64,000 nt of DNA from Pseudoalteromonas luteoviolacea (lineage in GTDB: Bacteria > Pseudomonadota > Gammaproteobacteria > Enterobacterales > Alteromonadaceae): positions 186,001-250,000 of the forward strand of contig NZ_JAGJEH010000005.1 of the NCBI RefSeq assembly GCF_018100925.1, in the 5' to 3' direction. Position numbers and translations under genes: made by a program. The notes below the pieces were generated by a model. The model was not told where the DNA came from, ran no database searches, and saw only the letters and a list, made by a program, of their open reading frames with translations. This document shows, in pieces, positions 44,322 through 52,870 of the stretch (positions are counted from its first letter, which is position 1; the number at the start of each line of letters is the position of its first letter).

Positions 44322-44411
44322 TTTTACCTCTAAGAATGCAAAAAACTGAGCGCAAATAGCGCACTCTTGATACGTTTTGACAAAATGGTTGAATTTAGGG
44401 TGCACTGACCC

Positions 44412-44786
44412 TTAAGAGGCAAAAATGGGGGGACGAAACAGAGAGTCGGTCATTGGAATAGGTCGGCCGATATCTATATTGATAACAAGTTCACTGTGTT
44501 TGACAACTTGGGCTGATTGCACGTCTGTGCTTAAATACATCAATGAGACACAGGCATTTCCCGGACAGACACAATCATTTTCGCAACATTCAACTTCACA
44601 ACAGTCGTCTGTTTCAGAAGCGCCTGTTTTTCCAGAGTGATCTGCCAAAGTCTGCGATGCTTGTGCTAGGTCAAGTGACGTTGAGGCTTGCTCAAAAGAC
44701 ATAGTAAAATTATACGCCATAGCTTGTCCAACGAAGGCAATTAACATCGCGATGATAATGAATACCTGTGATATGGGCTTAAGCAT
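44412..44786 (-). CDS. Cys-rich exported protein, probable metal-handling partner of the receptor
   Basis: ATG 44786 (MLKPISQVF) is chosen for the signal peptide that starts there and ends near GQAMA; a longer in-frame start exists. The 124-residue product has DDCCEVECCENDCVCPGNAC in its middle, eight Cys within 20 residues, a likely soft-metal site, and ends SLFRPPIFAS. Small proteins with Cys-rich centres and an (R)PP end are often next to copper- or zinc-type TonB receptors. Cotranscription with the receptor 90 bases downstream is likely. Confidence 0.8.
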   Translation of the reverse strand: MLKPISQVFIIIAMLIAFVGQAMAYNFTMSFEQASTSLDLAQASQTLADHSGKTGASETDDCCEVECCENDCVCPGNACVSLMYLSTDVQSAQVVKHSELVINIDIGRPIPMTDSLFRPPIFAS

Positions 44787-45062
44787 ATAATTCTCATAAA
44801 ATAATTCGTGCATACTTTATGATATTTTCACGAATAAGTGAATAGTCATCTGGCTCTTTATACCTTGTCATTAAGGTGAACAGAGTAATTATTGTGTACT
44901 TCTACTTTTAACTGTGCTTATACATAATGGGATTGGAGGAAATGGGTGTAACAATCATTACCGTTAATTCAACGAGTTTCTCTCTTTGGGTCTAGGCATT
45001 GGATTATCAGACAAGTTAGAATTCGATCCTACATTTATAAACGTGCTAGAGGTCTAGTCAAA

Positions 45063-45503
45063 ATGCGCTTTTACAAGTGTACAAATATTCACTGTTGTGA
45101 ACAGGTTGCTTACAGAGAAGATAAAGCCAAAAAAAGTCACTATCGCTGCTTGCAATGCATGGGGCGCCTTGAGGAGTGCGCGATACAATATCATGAATTA
45201 AAACTGGGCAAATTTTTTGAAGACAACGCTTTGTTGGTCAATGTGTTGTTTTCATCTGTGATGGCGTTAGTTATATCTATTGTAAATCCTGGTGATTTTG
45301 GCGGGTATATTCACTCTATATATGTTCAATTCATAGCAATATTTTGCTTAATCTTAGTTTTTCAACTTGGGGGTTATTCGCGCGCTTTAAGTGTATTGGA
45401 AAGTGAACCACTCGACGTTGAAAATAATCTGAGGCCACTTAAATCTTGCATACTTGCTTCACTAGGCACTGCGTTAGTTAGTGCAGCCATTATTTTTAAT
45501 TGA
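45063..45503 (+). CDS. Zinc-ribbon membrane protein, hypothetical
   Basis: A 146-residue protein. The N-terminus has paired Cys (CTNIHC and CLQC), a zinc-ribbon-like layout in the cytoplasm. Three hydrophobic segments follow (about 60-75, 85-102, 125-143). No known family. The ribosome site is weak. The gene stands alone between the receptor unit and the next hypothetical gene. Confidence 0.65.
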   Translation: MRFYKCTNIHCCEQVAYREDKAKKSHYRCLQCMGRLEECAIQYHELKLGKFFEDNALLVNVLFSSVMALVISIVNPGDFGGYIHSIYVQFIAIFCLILVFQLGGYSRALSVLESEPLDVENNLRPLKSCILASLGTALVSAAIIFN

Positions 45504-45690
45504 GAGACCAAGCGGCACCTATCAAAAAGCGCTCTGTTTAGCTGCTAACGCCATTGGACGTGGACGTTCAGGCAATAATGAAAAATGGATAGCTGTCTGG
45601 CTGTTTGAATATTGAACAGATGTTTTGTCCCAGTTAAGTGAACGGACGTAATAATGGCACTGAATTTATCGATTAAAGGAGTTAAATCAA

Positions 45691-46197
45691 ATGGTCAGTG
45701 CTGAAGAGCTCTCCTATGTATATGAAAACGTGTTAGTAAAACTGATTGAGCAAAGAGAAATAGAACTGAAATTCTATATACAGCAACCCGCATTTTCCCA
45801 TATGACGTTGTCAGTGGCATTTTGGCATAGCGATATGTATTGGAACTTGTATCAAAAGGAGCGCTGCGAGTTCACATGCCATGCTAAATACGACAATCAA
45901 GAGTTTATTATTTTATCTGATTATGAAGGCAGGCATCCTGAAATCTCTAATTTGAGAGATATTTTTGATGGCTGGTCAGAAAGTGAGGCCACTGAAGATT
46001 CAGATGAAAGCTTAGATCTGCAGTTTAAACTTGCCCATGAAGCCCTTGCTATAGCCCTATGTAGTGAGCGTGTAAAACCACTGTTAGAAGTGCTCTTAGA
46101 GACAAATAACAACTACCAAAATACACGATATAGCGAAGTGATCCGAGTGGAAGATCCGGATGGTCGTTTTGACGTGAACTTTATGCATGTGGTCTAG
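45691..46197 (+). CDS. Soluble hypothetical protein
   Basis: A 168-residue acidic protein with AAAGGAG upstream of its ATG. No signal peptide or membrane segment. A WHSDMYWNLYQKERCEF region and a helical EALAIALCSERVKPLLEVLLE region are visible. Resembles immunity-like or small regulatory proteins only in general features. I do not recognise the family. Confidence 0.65.
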   Translation: MVSAEELSYVYENVLVKLIEQREIELKFYIQQPAFSHMTLSVAFWHSDMYWNLYQKERCEFTCHAKYDNQEFIILSDYEGRHPEISNLRDIFDGWSESEATEDSDESLDLQFKLAHEALAIALCSERVKPLLEVLLETNNNYQNTRYSEVIRVEDPDGRFDVNFMHVV

Positions 46198-46851
46198 CCT
46201 AGATAACGTGTGACTAATAACCCACCTAGAAGTACATGAACTATTGTTGTGTGCTTCGCTGTCATTTGATAAAAATTTGGCTTTAGGGTCTGTGATAAGT
46301 TGAATTGGATTTAAATCAAGATGAACTTCTCTTTGGGCTAATTACTTAACCGCAGGAAAGTTCATATTTGGCGCGCCTCAGCGAACTACTCCCCCTATCT
46401 TGTTATCTCGCAAAACTGACTCAGTTTGTTCTTCTTTGTGTTGCAAGGGAGAGTGGTTGATATAAATAAAGTATGAGGTACCTAACTAATTTTTTGTTCT
46501 ACCTTACTGATATTGAGGGACGCATAGCGTGCCATTCACTATGCGGTCATATAAGTAACTTTTACGGATAGGTTTCGTATTGTTATGTATAGCGAGATAA
46601 GTAATCCAAGTAGGCACCAACTTGGTGGACAGCGCTAATTTGCCAGCGACATGTGAAATTAGTGAATAAAATCATTTATCTACAGCGTGATTTTGCTTTG
46701 TACTACAGAATGGCGTTAATTGTATCAATGCTATCAAAAAATGCCCTGAGTGTGGTTTATTTATTGCTGATTGAAAAGTCATCCAATTACATCGTTATGC
46801 GTTTTCATTTTGCAGTTCAATTTAATTTACTTTTACAACCCTGCTATTTAT
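46198..46851. other. Intergenic, AT-rich end, promoter region of the export operon
   Basis: Roughly 650 bases. A short frame at 46653-46862 overlaps the TolC-like gene but has no ribosome site or protein-like features. No terminator or strong repeat found. The promoter of the export operon should lie here. Confidence 0.45.
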
Positions 46852-48384
46852 TTGTGCTCTAGTCGCAATGTCTTTGTACTTTTGCTTGTCGCTGCAAATT
46901 TGCTTGGGGCGTCCACAGCTATAGCCAAAGAAGTCAACTTAACACTCAAGCAAGCAATAGATAGGGCGCTGACGCACAATATCAGTGTGCAAAACCAATA
47001 CTTGTCTCGTATCTCAGATAAAGTTGCATTGGAGACCGCAGAGCAAGAGTTTGAGCCCCAATATTTAATCACCGTGGGTGAGCAAAGTAACTCAGTATAC
47101 TCATCGACCTTGGCGCAGCATGAGCAAAACATGCAAACGTCTGTTGGCGGATCTATCCGACTAAAAAACAAGTTGGGTGGGCAGTTAGAGTTAAATGCTG
47201 TACAGCAAAAAAGCGACTATGAGGGGTTTGAACCTCAGTATGGTTCTACGTTGACTTTGGCCTATAAACAACCTTTGTTGCGAGGATCCGGCTCTAAAGT
47301 CGCAGGGGCATCGTTAAGGCAGGCCAAGTGGCAAGAACTCAGTCAACAACTTAATATGCAGCAGTTTTTAACTGAGGTGATTGGTCAAGTTGTTATGCAA
47401 TATCGCAGCTATCAATTAGCTTTGCACGCGATGAAAATTAGCCAGCACTCATTTCAAAGGGCGCAACATCAAGTACAGACAAATAGTGCGTTGGTTGAAG
47501 CTGGTCGTTTATCCCATTCAGAGTATGTTCAAAGCAGAGCGGCATTGGCAAACCAAAAGTTAGCATTAAAGCGAGCTGAAAATGAGCTTGACCAAGCACG
47601 TTTACTGCTGTTGCAAACACTGCGTATGGAAGAACACACACATTTAAATCTAACCGAGCCGCTTGCGGTGTCAGCACCTAATTTAAACTTGGCTCGCTTG
47701 GTGACAACAGGGCTCAAAAACCGCCCTGACTATTTGCAAGCTCAGCTCAGTGTGCGCTCTAACAATCTCAACTTATCCGTGGCGGAAGATGAGCAAAACT
47801 GGGACTTAAGCCTTAATTTGTCGTATCAATTAATGGGCAGTGAAGGACACTTTAATGACTCGTTAGCGTACCAAGGTCATCTTAACCAAGGGGACTATAG
47901 CATTGGTTTACAGGTTAATATTCCAATAGGTGATAAGAGTAAAAGGCAGTCTTTATACAATGCTCAAATCTCCTTGTATCAGTCGCAAAACACGCTCTAT
48001 GAACTCGAAAATAAAATTCGCCTTGAGCTGCTAAATAGCAAACGAAATATTGAAACTGGCTGGGAAGCGTTGCAGCTTGCAAAAAGTTATCTAACGCTCA
48101 CCCGAGAACAGTTATCTCTCGAGCAAGAAAAACTGGCGGCGGGGTTGTCTTCAAACTTTCATGTAGTGAGCTTCGAAACACAGTTAGTGGATGCCGAAAA
48201 TCAGTTTATTTCCGCGCAGATAAGCTACCTCAACCTGTTAACTGTGTTACAAGCGCAATTGGGTACTACTTTGACAGCGTGGCAGATCAAACTAGAGCCA
48301 GAATCAGGTATATCGGTCAACAATATGGATGCGTATCGCTTAACGGCCGGCTGGCATCAAGCTGGGGGGAGCGGTCATGAATAG
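46852..48384 (+). CDS. TolC family outer membrane efflux protein
   Basis: A TolC-type protein of about 510 residues. No ATG is in frame near the N-terminus: TTG 46852 gives a good signal peptide (CSSRNVFVLLLVAANLLG, cleavage near STAIA), and TTG 46771 is a longer alternative. Neither has a clear ribosome site, so the start is uncertain. LTLKQAIDRALTHNISVQNQ opens the first outer-membrane efflux repeat and the second begins near the middle (LVTTGLKNRPDYLQAQLS). Channel residues follow the usual helix pattern. It overlaps the adaptor gene by 8 bases, so it is the outer-membrane part of the export complex. Confidence 0.88.
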   Translation: MCSSRNVFVLLLVAANLLGASTAIAKEVNLTLKQAIDRALTHNISVQNQYLSRISDKVALETAEQEFEPQYLITVGEQSNSVYSSTLAQHEQNMQTSVGGSIRLKNKLGGQLELNAVQQKSDYEGFEPQYGSTLTLAYKQPLLRGSGSKVAGASLRQAKWQELSQQLNMQQFLTEVIGQVVMQYRSYQLALHAMKISQHSFQRAQHQVQTNSALVEAGRLSHSEYVQSRAALANQKLALKRAENELDQARLLLLQTLRMEEHTHLNLTEPLAVSAPNLNLARLVTTGLKNRPDYLQAQLSVRSNNLNLSVAEDEQNWDLSLNLSYQLMGSEGHFNDSLAYQGHLNQGDYSIGLQVNIPIGDKSKRQSLYNAQISLYQSQNTLYELENKIRLELLNSKRNIETGWEALQLAKSYLTLTREQLSLEQEKLAAGLSSNFHVVSFETQLVDAENQFISAQISYLNLLTVLQAQLGTTLTAWQIKLEPESGISVNNMDAYRLTAGWHQAGGSGHE

Positions 48385-50260
48385 GGTTCAAGTAATAGAA
48401 GTAACACGCAAGTCTTTGTCACCAATGAATAGTATGAGTTTGAAATTAAGCCAAACAGTGGCTGAGCAGCTCACTGCAGAACACGCCATTGTGTTTTTAT
48501 TGGACCAAGGGGCAAGCCAATTTGTGGGGGTATTGGAAAATGAAGCGCGGGTTGTAGATATTCGCATCACGACTGATGGCTGCCTCGTAAACTCTATTTC
48601 CACATTGCAAGAGGCACTCTTGAGCACTGATTTTATAAAGGAGCTTGACGAAAAACTTAAGTTACGTGTGCAAAGCAGCATATCAGCAATTATGAACAAT
48701 TCGAATAATGAACCACTAGGCTTTGTATTAGCACTCAACAAAATGGCCAGCCAAGGAGATGCTCCAATGGAATTTACAGCGCCAGACCTGCAACTGTTGC
48801 AAAAGCTGACTTGTATGGCTGGTTGGGTTGTCGAGCAAACATTGCAAGTAGACAAAGTGCAAGTAAAAAAAGTACAACTGAAAAGCCAATTTCAAGACTT
48901 ACAAACAGCTTACACAAAAGTATGTCAGGACAATCACCGGCTACAAAGCAGTTACCGTAGCAGGCGCATTACAAAGAAGCGTGCCGTTACTACTGCGGTT
49001 ATGATTTTTCTATCTGGTTTTCTCTATCTATTTTTTGCCCATTCTTTCAATACAGCACCTGAAACGTGGTATGGAGGAGGTATGCAACAACGACTACAAA
49101 GTCAGCTGATTTCACCTCAAGTTGAGCGGGTAGAAGACTTTTTACATTTGTCTGGCAATTTACAGCCTCTGAGCTGGGTTAAGGTGAACGCGCCGTTAGA
49201 TGCAGCAATCGAGCATGTCAATTTTCAATATGGTGATACCGTGCATCAGGGGCAGCTTTTATTGGAGTTAGATCAGAGCACGATTCAGTTAGCTCATAGA
49301 GATGCCACTGCCGCCTATTTTCAAAGTTTGAAAGAGTTAGAAAGATTAAAAAATTGGTCGAATAGTATAGAAGTTAAAAACGCCAAAAGAGCTGTCGTTA
49401 GGGCGAACAAAGCGCTGCAATTGGCTAAAGAGCGTCATGCCTCCACCAGCTCGTTGTTTCAAAAAGGCATTGTTGCCAGAACTGAGTTGGACTCGGATTG
49501 GCGCGCTGTGTCGGAAGCAGAAGTCACCTTAGCCATGGCTCAAGAGTCGCTGATTGCGCAGCGGTCAGTTGCTAGCGATGTACAACTGAAAATAGCGCAA
49601 CTTAGTTTGCAAAACGCAGAGCAGAAAATGCAAAGCTTGGCACTGCAAGTAGATCAGGCAAATATCCACAGCCCCGTGCAGGGCATAATCCTACCCGCGA
49701 CTTCAAAGCAAGAAAAACAGCCTTCTAAAGGGGGCATATACTCTGGGGCTCAAGTTGCTAAAAATCAGCCGTTGGTGATGATTGCCGACATGAGTGGGGT
49801 ATCAATAGATAGCCAAGTGAATGAGGTAGATCTGTTGAAAATCAAGCCGGGACAGAGTGTTGATGTACGTATTGAGGCACTCAACGATTTGTCATTGTCA
49901 GGCGTAATTCACTACGTGGATGCGCGGGCCAGTGCACATAAAGGGAGTCGCAGTCGGGTTTTTAATATTCAGATCCAAGTGAAGCAACTAACAAAGCGAC
50001 AGCGCAATATGATCCGCATAGGCATGTCTGTTGATACCCGTGTTCTCATTTATTCTAACCCAGAGGCGCTGGTAATTCCTTTCTCAGCAGTGCAACTCGA
50101 AGGCAATAAAAAGTTTGTGTGGGTTCAAACTGAGCAGGGACAAGTGATCCGCAAGTACATTGAGATACGTTCCAGTCTACCTCAAGGGCTAGAAGTTTCT
50201 TCGGGGTTAAGTGCGGCCGACAAAATAGTGATTGGGCATGGAGAAAGTACGAATGCTTAA
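48377..50260 (+). CDS. HlyD/MacA-type membrane fusion adaptor with N-terminal GAF-like domain
   Basis: A 627-residue adaptor in three parts. Residues 15-155 look like a GAF domain, cytoplasmic, with NNEPLGFVLALNK as the hallmark strand and a helix near the end (DLQLLQKLTCMAGWVVEQ). Then a membrane segment (about 203-222). The periplasmic part (240-627) has a biotinyl-lipoyl-like domain (VNFQYGDTVHQGQLLLELDQ), a long coiled coil (300-430), and the second half-domain and beta-barrel (GIILPATSKQ; VNEVDLLKIKPGQSVDV). MacA proteins normally have a bare N-terminal anchor, so the GAF domain is an addition of about 200 residues. It overlaps the TolC and ATPase genes. Confidence 0.85.
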   Translation: MNRVQVIEVTRKSLSPMNSMSLKLSQTVAEQLTAEHAIVFLLDQGASQFVGVLENEARVVDIRITTDGCLVNSISTLQEALLSTDFIKELDEKLKLRVQSSISAIMNNSNNEPLGFVLALNKMASQGDAPMEFTAPDLQLLQKLTCMAGWVVEQTLQVDKVQVKKVQLKSQFQDLQTAYTKVCQDNHRLQSSYRSRRITKKRAVTTAVMIFLSGFLYLFFAHSFNTAPETWYGGGMQQRLQSQLISPQVERVEDFLHLSGNLQPLSWVKVNAPLDAAIEHVNFQYGDTVHQGQLLLELDQSTIQLAHRDATAAYFQSLKELERLKNWSNSIEVKNAKRAVVRANKALQLAKERHASTSSLFQKGIVARTELDSDWRAVSEAEVTLAMAQESLIAQRSVASDVQLKIAQLSLQNAEQKMQSLALQVDQANIHSPVQGIILPATSKQEKQPSKGGIYSGAQVAKNQPLVMIADMSGVSIDSQVNEVDLLKIKPGQSVDVRIEALNDLSLSGVIHYVDARASAHKGSRSRVFNIQIQVKQLTKRQRNMIRIGMSVDTRVLIYSNPEALVIPFSAVQLEGNKKFVWVQTEQGQVIRKYIEIRSSLPQGLEVSSGLSAADKIVIGHGESTNA

Positions 50261-50930
50261 ACTGACTAACATTAGTAAATCGTTTTGTAGTGGTCACACG
50301 CAATTACCTATTTTGAACAACTTGTCATTGTCTGTTGCAAAGGGAGAAATGCTCGCCGTTATGGGTCGCTCTGGTAGTGGCAAGACAACGTTAATGAATA
50401 TTGCTGGGTTGTTAGATCATCCTGACTCAGGAGAGTTTGAGCTTAATGGTCGCTCGATTACACATATGCCTGATAATGAGCTTTCTCAAGTGCGTAATGA
50501 ATCAATAGGCTTTGTATTTCAGTCATTTCATTTAATGCCACGGCTCTGTGCCTGGGAAAATGTAGCGATTCCCTTGTTATATAGAGGTATCTCAGAACAG
50601 GAACAAAAAAGGCGCAGTTTGGCTATGCTGGCAAAAGTAGGCTTAGCGGAGCGAGCCGAACATAAACCAAATGCGCTCTCTGGAGGGCAGCGTCAAAGGG
50701 TGGCTATTGCAAGAGCATTGGTGGGAGAGCCTAGTTTAATCTTAGCTGATGAACCAACCGGTGCATTGGATCCACAAGTCGCTCAAGAGATCATGGAACT
50801 GTTTTTGACCTTAAATCGAGAAGAGCGGATAACTTTGGTGATCATCACTCATGATCCGCGAGTTGCAGCGCAGTGCCACCGAACTCTATATATGCAAAGT
50901 GGTAAGCTGTCGACTGAACCAAGGGTTTAA
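50253..50930 (+). CDS. MacB/LolD-type ABC transporter ATP-binding protein
   Basis: ATG 50253 with GGAG upstream is chosen; it overlaps the end of the adaptor gene by 8 bases. A 225-residue ATPase: GRSGSGKTTLMN (Walker A), LSGGQRQRVAIARAL (signature), LILADEPTGALD (Walker B) and IITHD (switch His). FVFQSFHLMPRLCAWENV is typical of the MacB/LolD/FtsE group. It works with the permease that follows four bases on. Confidence 0.95.
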   Translation: MLKLTNISKSFCSGHTQLPILNNLSLSVAKGEMLAVMGRSGSGKTTLMNIAGLLDHPDSGEFELNGRSITHMPDNELSQVRNESIGFVFQSFHLMPRLCAWENVAIPLLYRGISEQEQKRRSLAMLAKVGLAERAEHKPNALSGGQRQRVAIARALVGEPSLILADEPTGALDPQVAQEIMELFLTLNREERITLVIITHDPRVAAQCHRTLYMQSGKLSTEPRV

Positions 50931-50934
50931 AACG

Positions 50935-52110
50935 ATGATATTAAAAGCCTACGTTAGAGAAGCGTGGCGCAGTTTAATTGCTACTAAACAGCGAACACTG
51001 CTGGCGCTGATAGGGATCAGTATTGGTATTGGCGCGGTGATATCTATGGTTGCTATTGGGCAAATGGTATCAAACGAAGCGCTGCGACAATTTAGAAGCT
51101 TGGGCTCAAATTTGATCACCTTGAGTCTTTACGATATCAGTACACAACAGTTGACCTTCAGATCTACCCGAAATACGGCAGAGTTACATCAGAGATTGAG
51201 CTGCGTTGAGTTAAGTGCGCCATTGAGCACACAAGGCGTGACATTGGATAGAGGGATGAACGGAACTTTGGCAAGTGTGAGTTCTGAGTTTTTTACCCTG
51301 ACAAAAGCCAAGCTAGCAGCGGGCAGGCAGCTTTCTCATTTTGATGGTGCAAAGCCTTATGTCGTGATAGGCGCGCATGTTCCGGAATTGTTGGGGCTTA
51401 GCGCAACGACAAACGCGCTGATCGGTCAGCGCATTAAGGTAGGGCAACACCACTTTACTGTAATTGGTGCTTTAACTGAATCACCAGATATAAGCACACT
51501 TAACCTCTCAATTAACACCAGCATTTTCACAACGCTGGATTATATTAAAAAACGCGACAAACAAGTTAGTTTTCATCATGCGCTGATAAAGGTAGGGGAA
51601 AATTTTGATATTGAAGTTTGTGAGCGGCAGATCCATCAACATTTATACATCTTAAATGACCGCGTTCACGTCAACACGGTAACAGCCAAGCAATTACTTG
51701 AGCAAATGCGCGAACAAACAGAGCTGTTGGATATTATGCTGGCAATGATCGCAGGCATTTCTCTGTTATTAGGGGGGGTGGGGATCATGAACATCATGCT
51801 GATGTCAGTCACGGAACGAAAACAAGAGATTGGGATCCGTCGAGCGATGGGGGCGAAACAACAGGATATTCGTAGCCAGTTTTTAATTGAATCAATTTGC
51901 CTGTGTGTTATTGGCGGAGTAATGGGCGTTTTGATAGGAGTTGGGGCGAGTTATGCAGTGTCATCGTTCTATCATTGGGTGTATCTGATGCCCATTTACC
52001 CAATTGTATTGGGTTCATGTGTTTCTATATTAACCGGGATATGTTTTGGTTTTATTCCGGCAAATCACGCCGCCAAGTTGGACCCAATCGACGCCTTACA
52101 GTGCGATTAA
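50935..52110 (+). CDS. MacB-like ABC transporter permease
   Basis: ATG 50935 is chosen; it starts 4 bases after the ATPase stop. The 391-residue permease has one N-terminal membrane segment (LLALIGISIGIGAVISMVAIG), a periplasmic MacB-type domain (about 75-265), and three C-terminal membrane segments, with GGVGIMNIMLMSVTERKQEI followed by IGIRRAMGAKQQDI, the FtsX/MacB coupling region. Together with the ATPase, adaptor and TolC protein it forms a tripartite export system for a peptide, toxin, macrolide-like molecule or siderophore. Confidence 0.93.
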   Translation: MILKAYVREAWRSLIATKQRTLLALIGISIGIGAVISMVAIGQMVSNEALRQFRSLGSNLITLSLYDISTQQLTFRSTRNTAELHQRLSCVELSAPLSTQGVTLDRGMNGTLASVSSEFFTLTKAKLAAGRQLSHFDGAKPYVVIGAHVPELLGLSATTNALIGQRIKVGQHHFTVIGALTESPDISTLNLSINTSIFTTLDYIKKRDKQVSFHHALIKVGENFDIEVCERQIHQHLYILNDRVHVNTVTAKQLLEQMREQTELLDIMLAMIAGISLLLGGVGIMNIMLMSVTERKQEIGIRRAMGAKQQDIRSQFLIESICLCVIGGVMGVLIGVGASYAVSSFYHWVYLMPIYPIVLGSCVSILTGICFGFIPANHAAKLDPIDALQCD

Positions 52111-52429
52111 ATATCATATAGAGTATTTATGCGTTCTTATAAGTGCCTATGTGGATTAACTTTGAATTCTATGCGGGTTTCTCAATAAAATTACGTATAT
52201 GCAATTCTGTTTTAATTCTAACTATTTGAAATGTAAAGCTTATCTTTTTTTGGCCTACTGATTGCTCTTAATAGAGTATGAAACCGGCGTGATAAAACCC
52301 GGTTCATCACATGGAGTATTTCTCTGAATGAAAGTAATTGGGCTATTGGTCCTTGCTGATAGTTTAGAGAGCAGCACATTCCATGACCGTAGTCTATAAA
52401 CGGCCAGTTGGGCCAAGTGGAGATAAATA
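52111..52429. other. Intergenic between export operon and small secreted protein
   Basis: 319 bases. No gene seen; a weak AACCGG/CCGGTT pairing around 52283-52303 is not convincing as a terminator. No clear ribosome site was identified; AGTGGAGATAAATAATG precedes the next gene. Confidence 0.4.
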
Positions 52430-52798
52430 ATGAAATCAAAATTAGGATTAGTAAGCATAGGAATCGCAATGTTTGCGTCAGCTTCTGCATTTGCAGGAAG
52501 TAAAACATGTAGCATTAGAGTACAGAACCTTGTTTACGATGGCGGCGGCCCTGATGGTTATGTGTGTGCTTTTGATGGTGCAGATGAAGTGTTATTTGTT
52601 CCTTATTCAAAAGGAAAGGTTGAGTTTGGCAAGGGGGTAAACTTTACCTGTAAAGGCAGCAAGTGCGCATTGAAAATCAAAAAAAGTGGCAGCAACTGTG
52701 ATGGGGTCCCTACATGGACTAGAAGTATTCCTCTAGTAAAGTGTGGCGCGACTTACACCTTTACGAGCTTTGATAAAAACGGTTGGCACACCAAGTAA
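52430..52798 (+). CDS. Small Cys-rich secreted protein
   Basis: A 122-residue protein with a signal peptide (ends near ASAFAG) and a mature domain of about 100 residues containing six Cys, likely three disulfides. AGTGGAGATAAATAATG gives a ribosome site. The mature part is basic and beta-like (GKGVNFTCKGSKCALKIKKSGS). It is followed by a strong terminator. Its position downstream of an export operon makes it a conceivable substrate, but the signal peptide points to the general pathway. No family recognised. Confidence 0.7.
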   Translation: MKSKLGLVSIGIAMFASASAFAGSKTCSIRVQNLVYDGGGPDGYVCAFDGADEVLFVPYSKGKVEFGKGVNFTCKGSKCALKIKKSGSNCDGVPTWTRSIPLVKCGATYTFTSFDKNGWHTK

Positions 52799-52830
52799 AG
52801 GTTGGTTTAAACCGAGCATCTAAGCGTTTA

Positions 52831-52863
52831 AAAAGCCCAGAGTAGACACTACTCTGGGCTTTT
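52831..52863. terminator. Strong bidirectional terminator
   Basis: AAAAGCCCAGAGTAG (52831-52845) pairs perfectly over 15 bp with CTACTCTGGGCTTTT (52849-52863) around a three-base loop. The stem ends in TTTT on both strands. It separates the small secreted protein gene from the convergent N-acyltransferase gene. Confidence 0.9.
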
Positions 52864-52870
52864 TAATTTG

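Noticed and set aside
46653..46862. 69-residue frame before the TolC-like gene
   Set aside because: Overlaps the TolC-like gene in another frame, with no ribosome site.
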